NCBI GenBank assembly: GCA_045600105.1
Contig: JAZRXG010000020.1
Span: 9,042 to 73,041, forward strand
Direction of reading: 5' to 3'
DNA: 64,000 bases
Source of the DNA: UBA1206 sp045600105
GTDB taxonomy: Bacteria > Bacillota > Clostridia > Oscillospirales > CAG-382
The position numbers were made by a program, and so were the translations under genes. How positions within the stretch are numbered: the first letter of the stretch is position 1; every line of letters starts with the position of its first letter. Positions 57,585-64,000 of the stretch are shown here, one piece after another. The notes under the pieces were generated by a model. That model made no database searches. It was not told the DNA's origin and was given only the letters and a program-made list of their open reading frames with translations.

Positions 57585-59945
57585 ATGAAAAGACCGTTTT
57601 TGCTGATGCTGATGCTGATTTTCGCGTTCACGCCCGCCGTCTCTGCTCTGACCGCGTCTGCGGAAGAAAGTGAGACGCTCATCGTTCCCGTTGATTCGGT
57701 CAACGGAACGCGTTGGGAGGATACGATGTGCGTCTACAAGGACCGCGCTTCCACCGAGCAGAACCAGTGGGGCTACAACGTGGTCGTGTCCGCCGACGGT
57801 ATCGTGACGAACAAGATCGACACGGGTTCTTCTCTCGGAGCGAACCTTGCCGTTCCTTCCGGAGGGTTCGTGCTTTCGGCTGTCGGAGACCTCGGAAAAA
57901 ATATGTTCGATTCAATAACCCTCGGCGACCACGCCGTTTTCGACGAATACGCGTCGCGCGTTATGGTGTCAAAGAAAGAGATCGACCCGTTCTATACGGT
58001 GACACATTCCTTTTCGTCCTACAATCAGCCGCGCTACGCGAACACGCTGATAATCTACAACAGAGGCAAGACCACCGAAACAAACACGTGGGGACACGAG
58101 GTCGTCGTTGACAAAGACGGCATCGTCGTTTCGGCAGGCGGCAACGACAACGCCATACCCGAGGGCGGTTTCGTCATTTCGGCGATAGAGGCCGCCGACA
58201 AGGCTTTCCTCAAGACCTACTGCGTCGTCGGCTCAAAAGTCACGGTGAGCGGAATGAATTTCACCGTCGATTACAACGCGGATATGCTTGCGAACACCGT
58301 CAAAGCCGAGATCGAACTCGTGAGAAGCAAGGCGGAGACCGCCAAAGCCGAAAAGCGCCTCGTCGATACCGAAGCGGTCCTGAAGGAGCTTGAAAGCATA
58401 AAGACCGACTCGATAAAAACGCTTGAGGAGCGAAACAAGCTGATAAAAGAAGTCAAGAAGATCGGCACAAAACTTATCGAAAAGCGCACCGTGGGCATCA
58501 GAAGTCTGTGGTACGTTCCCACCGAAAAGAACGCGGAAGGCGTCGAAAAGACCGTTGCCGAAATGAAAGAAGCGGGCATCAATCAGCTTTGCCTCGGCAC
58601 GACGGAAGGCGTCGGCACCATCGTCAAAATGCCCGACACGCTCCCGTTCAAGACTAAAGCCACTCTCAGGAACGTCGACCTGCTTAAGATATTCGTAGAC
58701 GAATGTCACAAAAACGGCATTGAGATAGTGCTTTCCGTTCCCGTTTTCGCCTGCCACGAAACCGACGGCAAGCATTCGTCGTGGCTCGCGTCACCGAGCA
58801 AACAGACGGACAACGCCGAGCTGTTCTGGTCGCCCGCTAACGACGAATATATCGCGTATTTCAAAGATTATGTCAACCACATCATAACCCACTACGACAT
58901 CGACGGATTCCAGTTCGACTACATCCGCTACCCGTATTTCGACGGAAACGTCGACTACGGCTTTGACGACGCGACGAAGGCGCTGTTCCTTGAAGAAACG
59001 GGGCTTGACGAAAGCGCGTTCGACGACGTAAAAGCAAAGCTGCGTTCAAGCAGCCATTGGAACGAGTGGACATCCTTCAAGCGCGGACTCATAACGAGAC
59101 GCGTCGGAGAGATTTCTTCACTGATAAACGAAGTGCGCCCCGACATTTACGTCACCGCCTGCCTCGCGCACGACACGGGGAATGACCTGTATTTCCAGGA
59201 CGGAAAGGCGTGGGTCGAAAAAGGCTATATCGACGGTATCTACCCGATGAGCTACGGAAACGGCATCATGGAGCAGGCGCCCCGGAAGTTCACGTCCTAC
59301 AACACCGACAAATCGTTCACCGTAATGGGCAGCGGCGCTTATCTGTCGCTTTCGATCGACGAAATGGTGCTGCAGACCGAGCAGACGCGCGAATTCCTTG
59401 CCGACGGCATCGCCTATTTCGAATGGACGGCGTACAGGAAACACGGCTACGCCGATTATCTCGTGTCGACCGTCAACTCCGATGAATGCGTATCGTTCAC
59501 CTACGACGAAGGCGGCGCGTTAAAGGAATTGTTCGCGGCCGCAAAAGAGCGCTTCGCCCGCTACGCGGAAAAGGACGTGTCTGCCCTTTTCGCGTCCCCG
59601 GCGGAGCCCGCGGCACTCAAAGCGGAGCTTGAAAAAATCGTGCCTTACGACAAAGACCTCTACTACGACATCGACCTTGCGGTCAGGATAAACAATTTCA
59701 GCCGCGAGATATACAAGGATACGTTCGAATTTCCGTCCGACGGCGAAACGTCCGGCGAAGAGAGTGCCGAAGCCGAAACGTCTGACGTGATGAGCGAAGC
59801 CGAAAAAACGTCGGAAGAAGTAAGCAAAGGCGAAAAAGGCTCGTCCTTCACCATTGCGGCGATCATCTGCGCCGCGATCGGCGTCATCGCGGCAGCGGCA
59901 GCGTTCTTCGTCATCAAAAAACGCGAAAAAACGCAAAATATATGA
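57585..59945 (+). CDS. Surface glycoside hydrolase, GHL10 (DUF187) family
   Basis: 786 residues. Signal peptide ending near ASA (about 25). Two tandem repeats of about 65 residues (about 30-105 and 150-205) share NxWGxxVVVxxDGIV and [PE]xGGFV. A charged helix (225-295) follows. The barrel (about 300-630) has AVGIRSLWYVP-type opening, IDGFQFDYIRYPYFDG, DIYVTACLAHDT and YIDGIYPMSYGNG, typical of GHL10-type peptidoglycan or glycan hydrolases. After a Ser/Glu linker comes a C-terminal membrane helix and KKREK tail, so the enzyme stays at the cell surface. The AAAGGACGAAAC site precedes the ATG. Confidence 0.84.
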   Translation: MKRPFLLMLMLIFAFTPAVSALTASAEESETLIVPVDSVNGTRWEDTMCVYKDRASTEQNQWGYNVVVSADGIVTNKIDTGSSLGANLAVPSGGFVLSAVGDLGKNMFDSITLGDHAVFDEYASRVMVSKKEIDPFYTVTHSFSSYNQPRYANTLIIYNRGKTTETNTWGHEVVVDKDGIVVSAGGNDNAIPEGGFVISAIEAADKAFLKTYCVVGSKVTVSGMNFTVDYNADMLANTVKAEIELVRSKAETAKAEKRLVDTEAVLKELESIKTDSIKTLEERNKLIKEVKKIGTKLIEKRTVGIRSLWYVPTEKNAEGVEKTVAEMKEAGINQLCLGTTEGVGTIVKMPDTLPFKTKATLRNVDLLKIFVDECHKNGIEIVLSVPVFACHETDGKHSSWLASPSKQTDNAELFWSPANDEYIAYFKDYVNHIITHYDIDGFQFDYIRYPYFDGNVDYGFDDATKALFLEETGLDESAFDDVKAKLRSSSHWNEWTSFKRGLITRRVGEISSLINEVRPDIYVTACLAHDTGNDLYFQDGKAWVEKGYIDGIYPMSYGNGIMEQAPRKFTSYNTDKSFTVMGSGAYLSLSIDEMVLQTEQTREFLADGIAYFEWTAYRKHGYADYLVSTVNSDECVSFTYDEGGALKELFAAAKERFARYAEKDVSALFASPAEPAALKAELEKIVPYDKDLYYDIDLAVRINNFSREIYKDTFEFPSDGETSGEESAEAETSDVMSEAEKTSEEVSKGEKGSSFTIAAIICAAIGVIAAAAAFFVIKKREKTQNI

Positions 59946-59952
59946 AAAGCTA

Positions 59953-59980
59953 TTGCAATATATCCCAAATGTTGTATAAT
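59953..59980 (+). promoter_or_regulatory. Promoter of the GH20-type gene
   Basis: TTGCAA (59953-59958) and TATAAT (59975-59980), 16 bp apart, directly after the GHL10 stop. Confidence 0.68.
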
Positions 59981-60015
59981 GTTTGCGTAATCAAATTCTG
60001 AAAGGAAATAATGAT

Positions 60016-61635
60016 ATGGAAAACAAAATCCCCTTCAAGCGCTTCGGCGCGATGATCGACATGTCCCGTAACGCCGTTATGTCCGTACCCGCCCTCAAAA
60101 AGTGGATCGACATTTCCGCGTCGCTCGGCTACACCGCGCTCTATCTTTATACCGAAGACACCTACGAGGTACAGAACAACCCCTGCTTCGGCTATATGAG
60201 AGGCCGCTATTCCGAAGCCGAAATGAAAGAGATCGACAACTACGGTTTCGAGCACGGCATCGAGGTCATCCCCTGCATCCAGACGCTCGCGCACATGAAC
60301 TGCATCGTCCGCTGGCCCGACTACTGCTACCACAAGGACATCGACGACATCATGCTCGCCGACGACGAATTCATATATCAGCTCATCGACGATATGTTCG
60401 CCACCCTCACCCGCAACTTCCGCACCCGTACCGTCAACATCGGTATGGATGAAGCGCACAACATCGGCAGAGGTCAGTATCTTGACAAGCACGGCAACTG
60501 CGACAGGACCGAGATTTTCCTCAAGCATCTGCAGAAGGTCGCCGATATCGCAAAGAAGTACGGCTGCGAGGTCGCCATCTGGAGCGATATGTTCTTCCGT
60601 CTTGCCACCGGCGGCAACTACTATGTTTCCAACGCGGGCATCGACACCTCCGTTTCCGAAAAGATCCCCGAAAACGTTCAGCTCGTTTACTGGGATTACT
60701 ATTCCACCGACAAAAAGAGATATGACTCCATGCTCAAGGCGCACACCGCCCTCAAGAAGGGCAGCTGGTTCGCAGGCGGTCTCTGGAGCTGGATGGGACC
60801 CGCTCCCCACAACGCTTACAGCATGAACGCCACCGAAAAGGCGCTCAGAAGCTGCCGCGAACACGAGGTCACCGACGTAATGCTCACCATGTGGGGCGAT
60901 AACGGCGGCGAATGCTCGCGCTTCGCGCTCCTCCCCTCCCTCTTCTACGCTTCCGAGATCGCAAAAGGCATCAGGAGCATGGCTCAGATAAAAGCCGATT
61001 TCAAGGAATGGTGCGGCATTTCGTTCGATTCATTCATGCTTCTCGACCTGCCCGGAACTCCCGAATTCGACAAGAACGCCGTCGTCAACCCAGACAAATA
61101 TATGCTTTATAACGACCCGTTCGCAGGTCTCCACGACTGCACCGTCGTAGGCGGCGAAGGCGAAAAGTTCGCTTCGTGCGCGAGAAAGCTCGCGAGAATG
61201 GCAAAGAACGAAGAATACGGCCACCTCTTCCTCACTATGCAGAAGCTCTGCGAAGTCCTCGCCGTCAAGTACGAGATCGGCGTGAAGACGAGAAACGCTT
61301 ACAAAGCGGGCGACAAGGCAGCACTCAAGGCACTTATCCCCGACTACAAGAAGCTTTCCAAGAAGCTCGACGAATACTACAACGCGTTCAGAGCTCAGTG
61401 GTTCAGGGAAAACAAGGCGTTCGGATTTGAGGTCCAGGACCTCCGTCTCGGCGGTCTCATGAGACGCGTCAAGGACTGCACAGAAAGACTCGCCGACTAC
61501 GTTGACGGCAAGACCGACAAGATCGAAGAGCTCGAAGAAGATGTGCTTTATATGTACGGCACCTCCGAGAACGACAAGCATCCGCTCCACTTCAACTGGT
61601 GGGGACAGACCGTCACTCCGGGCGTCATAGGCTGA
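60016..61635 (+). CDS. Beta-N-acetylhexosaminidase-like protein (GH20 type)
   Basis: 539 residues from the ATG at 60016 with GAAAGGAAAT upstream; no signal peptide, so cytoplasmic. It starts at the barrel (RFGAMIDMSRNAVMSV, ALYLYTEDTYEV) and has the catalytic Asp-Glu pair in VNIGMDEAHNIG (Asp145, Glu146), then LVYWDYYS and LWSWMGPAPHN. The C-terminal 190 residues are helical. This suits GH20-like exo-hexosaminidases that remove GlcNAc or GalNAc, possibly from recycled wall glycans. Its codon use is strongly biased, which suggests high expression. Confidence 0.85.
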   Translation: MENKIPFKRFGAMIDMSRNAVMSVPALKKWIDISASLGYTALYLYTEDTYEVQNNPCFGYMRGRYSEAEMKEIDNYGFEHGIEVIPCIQTLAHMNCIVRWPDYCYHKDIDDIMLADDEFIYQLIDDMFATLTRNFRTRTVNIGMDEAHNIGRGQYLDKHGNCDRTEIFLKHLQKVADIAKKYGCEVAIWSDMFFRLATGGNYYVSNAGIDTSVSEKIPENVQLVYWDYYSTDKKRYDSMLKAHTALKKGSWFAGGLWSWMGPAPHNAYSMNATEKALRSCREHEVTDVMLTMWGDNGGECSRFALLPSLFYASEIAKGIRSMAQIKADFKEWCGISFDSFMLLDLPGTPEFDKNAVVNPDKYMLYNDPFAGLHDCTVVGGEGEKFASCARKLARMAKNEEYGHLFLTMQKLCEVLAVKYEIGVKTRNAYKAGDKAALKALIPDYKKLSKKLDEYYNAFRAQWFRENKAFGFEVQDLRLGGLMRRVKDCTERLADYVDGKTDKIEELEEDVLYMYGTSENDKHPLHFNWWGQTVTPGVIG

Positions 61636-61648
61636 TAAAAGGAACATA

Positions 61649-61673
61649 AAAGAGCAGCGAAAGCTGCTCTTTT
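61649..61673 (+). terminator. Terminator of the GH20-type gene
   Basis: AAAAGAGCAGC-GAAA-GCTGCTCTTTT, 13 bp after the stop. The same hairpin recurs at 61915. Confidence 0.85.
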
Positions 61674-61881
61674 CAGACCGAAGACAAACTCGTTTCTTGC
61701 GCCATTGAAATGCAAATAGAATAGAGTAAAAGTGTACTTTCATCAGAATGAGAGTACACTTTAATAATAGGAATATTGATTTTATCAAAAAATTCAATGG
61801 CTTCGACGAAAAACTCGACTGCCGTAGTTATCTACGGCGACGCTCGCTTTTCGTCGAAATCAACTTCGTTTGTCTCAGTCT

Positions 61882-61914
61882 GTTCAGATTGCAGACTTTG
61901 TCTGCAATCTGAAC
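61882..61914. repeat. Perfect 15-bp inverted repeat
   Basis: GTTCAGATTGCAGAC and its exact complement are separated only by TTT, immediately before the second GAGCAGC hairpin. Confidence 0.88.
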
Positions 61915-61940
61915 AGAGCAGCGAAAGCTGCTCTTTTTTT
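61915..61940 (+). terminator. Second copy of the GAGCAGC terminator hairpin
   Basis: AGAGCAGC-GAAA-GCTGCTCTTTTTTT, with the same stem and loop as 61649-61673. Confidence 0.8.
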
Positions 61941-61978
61941 CGCGAAAAAGCGCGGGATCACGCATAAAAAACAGATAC

Positions 61979-62007
61979 TTGCAAAATAAATAATAATGTG
62001 TTATAAT
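61979..62007 (+). promoter_or_regulatory. Promoter of the second CapA-like gene
   Basis: TTGCAA (61979-61984) and TATAAT (62002-62007), 17 bp apart; GAGGT lies before the ATG at 62041. Confidence 0.75.
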
Positions 62008-62040
62008 ATGCTGTTATTATATGTATCCGAGGTACTGCCC

Positions 62041-63849
62041 ATGAAAAAATATATATCATTGCTGTGCGTGATCTGTCTTCTTCTCGCGTCGCTCGTTTCG
62101 TGCGCATCGGAAGCGGCGGAAGAAAGCAGCGAAACGCCTTCGGCGGAAGTGTCCGAAGCGTCGGTAATATCGGAAGTGTCCGAAGCGTCGACCGAGTCAG
62201 ACGCGTCCGAAACATCCGAATTATCGGAAATATCCGAAGAAATCTCATTTGACGTGTCTGCCGAAGCTTCGTCAGACGAAAGCGGCTCCGACGAGTCCGC
62301 CGAAAGCGAAGAAAGCGTTGAAGAGCCTTCCGCGGAATCGAGCGAAGAAGCAAGCGAAGAGTCAAGCGAGGAAGGTCCCGCCGAAATTTCGGAAGAACCG
62401 AGTGAGGAACCGAGCGAGGAAAGTTCCGAAGAGCCGTCCGAAGGGTCAAGCGAAGAACCATCCGAGGAAAGTTCCGAAGAAATAAGCGAAGAGCCCTCGG
62501 AAGAGCCGAGCGAGGAACCGTCCGAAGAGCCAAGCGAAGAAAGCTCGGAAGACGTCTTCGAGGAATCGAGTGAGGAGTCTTCGGAAGAGCCGAAGATAAA
62601 AAGCGACATCGAAAACGCGAAAAAAGCCATCACCGGCAAGTATTTCGACACCCTCGGCAAAAAGGCGAAAGCCGTCGTGACCGACGGATTCATCGACTGG
62701 GTGGGGTCCGAATACGGCGGCGACGCGATCCTGAAAATCAACGCCGCCCTTGAAAACGGAACGTATTCCTACGAAACGTGGTATGAAGTCACCGGCAGCA
62801 CCGTGCTCGTGCTCGACTGCTATTACAAGAACGTATTTGACAAAAACAGCAAATATTACCGTGACGACGTAAAGGTCATCGGCGACACGGACGGCAAGAT
62901 AGTCATCCGCTTTACGGGCGACGTTTCGCTCGCCGACAACTGGGACATCATGCCGAAGTACGACGCGAGAGGCGGAAAGCTCGAGGGCATTCTCTCGAAA
63001 GAAACGATCGAAGCCCTGAGGGGCGCCGACATAACGCTCGTCAACAACGAATTCTGCTATTCGACGCGCGGCACTCCGCTTCCCGGCAAAACGTGGACGT
63101 TCAGAGCCGACCCGTCGAGAGTGAACATCTTCAAGGAACTCGGCGTTGACGTCGTTTCTCTTGCCAACAACCACGCTTTCGACTACGGCGCCGATGCCTT
63201 CCTCGACACGCTCGAAACGCTGAAAAACGCCGACCTGCCCTATATCGGCGGCGGAAAAGACCTTGACGAAGCCGAGAAGCCATTCTATTTCATAGTCAAC
63301 GGCAGGATGATATCGTTTGCGGCGGCATCCCGCGCCGAAGTCAACAAGATGACCCCGCAGGCGACCGACACCACTCCCGGCATACTACGCACCTACGACG
63401 CGACGCTCTACAACGGAGTGCTGAAAAAAGCCGCCGAAAACAGCGATTACTGCGTCGCCTACGTCCACTGGGGCGTCGAAAACTCGTACGAGATCGGCGA
63501 CGGACTTTATGAAATGGGCGCGGGATATATCGACTCGGGCGCCGACATCGTGGTAGGCGCTCACGCCCACCGGCTTCAGGGCATCGAGTTTTACGACGGC
63601 GTTCCCATCGTCTTCAACCTCGGCAATTTCCTTTTTACGTCCGATACCGTGCGCACCGCGATATTCGAGCTGACGCTCGACGCCGACACGATGGAGCCCG
63701 TATACCGCATCATCCCCTGCCTGCAGGCAAGCTGCAAAACGGAGATCTGCGGCAAAGGCACCTATTACTGGAACAACATCCTCGACTTCATGAGAGGCCA
63801 TTCATATAAAGTCAAATTCAACGACGACGGTTATTTCACCGCGGAATAA
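62041..63849 (+). CDS. CapA-family lipoprotein with long Ser/Glu repeat linker
   Basis: 602 residues from MKKYISLLCVICLLL at 62041; an upstream in-frame start would overlap the promoter. Lipobox LVSC (Cys about 20). A very long acidic linker (about 22-185) made largely of SEEPSEE-type repeats is followed by a small helical domain (about 190-270, KKAITGKYFDTLGKKAKAV, YYKNVFDKNSKYY). The CapA domain (280-602) has RFTGDVSLADNWD, GADITLVNNEFCYS, VDVVSLANNHAFDYG, VAYVHWGVENSY and VVGAHAHRLQGIEFY. Unlike the CapA at 52444 it keeps the GD metal motif. Its role is in the envelope, as a phosphatase-like or capsule enzyme. Confidence 0.85.
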   Translation: MKKYISLLCVICLLLASLVSCASEAAEESSETPSAEVSEASVISEVSEASTESDASETSELSEISEEISFDVSAEASSDESGSDESAESEESVEEPSAESSEEASEESSEEGPAEISEEPSEEPSEESSEEPSEGSSEEPSEESSEEISEEPSEEPSEEPSEEPSEESSEDVFEESSEESSEEPKIKSDIENAKKAITGKYFDTLGKKAKAVVTDGFIDWVGSEYGGDAILKINAALENGTYSYETWYEVTGSTVLVLDCYYKNVFDKNSKYYRDDVKVIGDTDGKIVIRFTGDVSLADNWDIMPKYDARGGKLEGILSKETIEALRGADITLVNNEFCYSTRGTPLPGKTWTFRADPSRVNIFKELGVDVVSLANNHAFDYGADAFLDTLETLKNADLPYIGGGKDLDEAEKPFYFIVNGRMISFAAASRAEVNKMTPQATDTTPGILRTYDATLYNGVLKKAAENSDYCVAYVHWGVENSYEIGDGLYEMGAGYIDSGADIVVGAHAHRLQGIEFYDGVPIVFNLGNFLFTSDTVRTAIFELTLDADTMEPVYRIIPCLQASCKTEICGKGTYYWNNILDFMRGHSYKVKFNDDGYFTAE

Positions 63850-63864
63850 AAAATCGAGCCGGAA

Positions 63865-64000
63865 CGCCGAGTGCTCTTAAGGACACTCGGCGAACGATGT
63901 GTTCCACTGCGTGGAACGTGATGTACCTTACGGCGTGATGTTCGCCTGTGGCGAGTGATGTGCGCCTCGACGGCGCGTGAGTGGAACACATCACATCACT
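63865..64000. repeat. Array of mini-hairpins with GTGATGT spacers, running off the window
   Basis: After a CGCCGAGTG / CACTCGGCG stem (63865-63892) come short variable hairpins (GTTCCAC-TGC-GTGGAAC, TCGCC-TGT-GGCGA, GCGCC-TCGAC-GGCGC) separated by GATGT or GTGATGT. The end carries the inverse spacer (ACATCACATCACT). It may also terminate the CapA transcript. Confidence 0.75.

Larger units (their letters stand above)
61636..62040. other. 405-bp spacer packed with inverted repeats
   Basis: No gene. It holds, in order: a GAGCAGC hairpin with T run (61649-61673); AAAGTGTACTTTCAT / ATGAGAGTACACTTT (61729-61762, one wobble); an 11-bp outer stem TTCGACGAAAA around a 7-bp inner stem GCCGTAG (61802-61858); a perfect 15-bp stem with TTT loop (61882-61914); a second GAGCAGC hairpin (61915-61940); and the promoter of the next gene. 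Confidence 0.8.

Noticed and set aside
63865..64000. CRISPR array or phage attachment site at the window end
   Set aside because: The units are about 20 bp hairpins joined by GTGATGT; there is no long identical repeat, integrase or tRNA target.

Overview
The window looks like chromosomal DNA of an anaerobic, moderately GC-rich member of the Clostridia, probably an uncultured gut or rumen lineage near Oscillospirales/Christensenellales. The evidence is: sigma-A promoters and AGGAGG-type ribosome binding sites; many Gram-positive lipoproteins with lipobox cysteines; LPxTG-like surface anchors; a SpoIID-like protein and a CotH-family protein; an NAD-linked multi-subunit [FeFe]-hydrogenase; and a ZTP riboswitch on glyA. 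The taxonomic placement is inference. No phage, transposase, CRISPR array or rRNA was seen. There are two tRNA genes (Thr-TGT, Tyr-GTA).

Layout. 1-5.4 kb: the start of typA, a SpoIID/peptidoglycan-binding protein, three very small conserved-looking proteins, and a minus-strand coaW-lipoprotein-XRE operon. 5.6-13.4 kb: a plus-strand operon for sugar use (ROK glucokinase, methyltransferase-like protein, TrmO, GH31 glycosidase, SGNH-hydrolase lipoprotein, solute-binding lipoprotein). 13.4-14.3 kb: a TetR regulator with its own tandem palindromic operator and a 45-residue membrane peptide. 14.3-15.8 kb: ZTP riboswitch and glyA. 15.8-20.5 kb: a small lipoprotein, then the uxuA-eda-kdgK hexuronate operon (minus) divergent from a Gfo/Idh/MocA oxidoreductase. 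20.5-22.8 kb: an acetyltransferase, an AT-rich island with an anchored protein and a gene remnant, and an aspartate/glutamate racemase. 23.1-27.1 kb: a 1326-residue protein with seven internal repeats.

27.2-36.6 kb: one long plus-strand run: a streptococcal-type (non-diaminopimelate) MurE, a glutamine-dependent asparagine-synthase-type amidotransferase, an ATP-grasp ligase resembling D-aspartate ligases, an arginase, and a heterodimeric ABC exporter. I infer that the first four build or modify a peptidoglycan peptide, possibly ornithine or lysine bridged by D-Asp/D-Asn. This is the strongest candidate for an unusual system here. 36.6-40.1 kb: a 105-bp direct repeat followed by two related cell-wall-anchored carbohydrate-binding proteins.

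40.3-48.5 kb: a ten-gene hydrogenase operon. The structural genes (HndA/HndB/HndC/HydA type) are interleaved with a regulatory set: two DRTGG proteins, two GHKL ATPase proteins, a PHP phosphoesterase and a second, HydS-like hydrogenase with an Ala at the proton-relay position. 48.7-54 kb: mntP, a HAD phosphatase, and a minus-strand operon of CapA-like, VanY-type carboxypeptidase and MATE exporter genes. 54.1-64 kb: two tRNAs, an ADP-ribosylglycohydrolase, a CotH-family lipoprotein, a GHL10-type glycosidase, a GH20-type hexosaminidase and a second CapA-like lipoprotein. This last region is separated by three dense clusters of short hairpins, one of which runs off the window end. Ser/Glu/Pro-rich linkers recur in most secreted proteins across the window.
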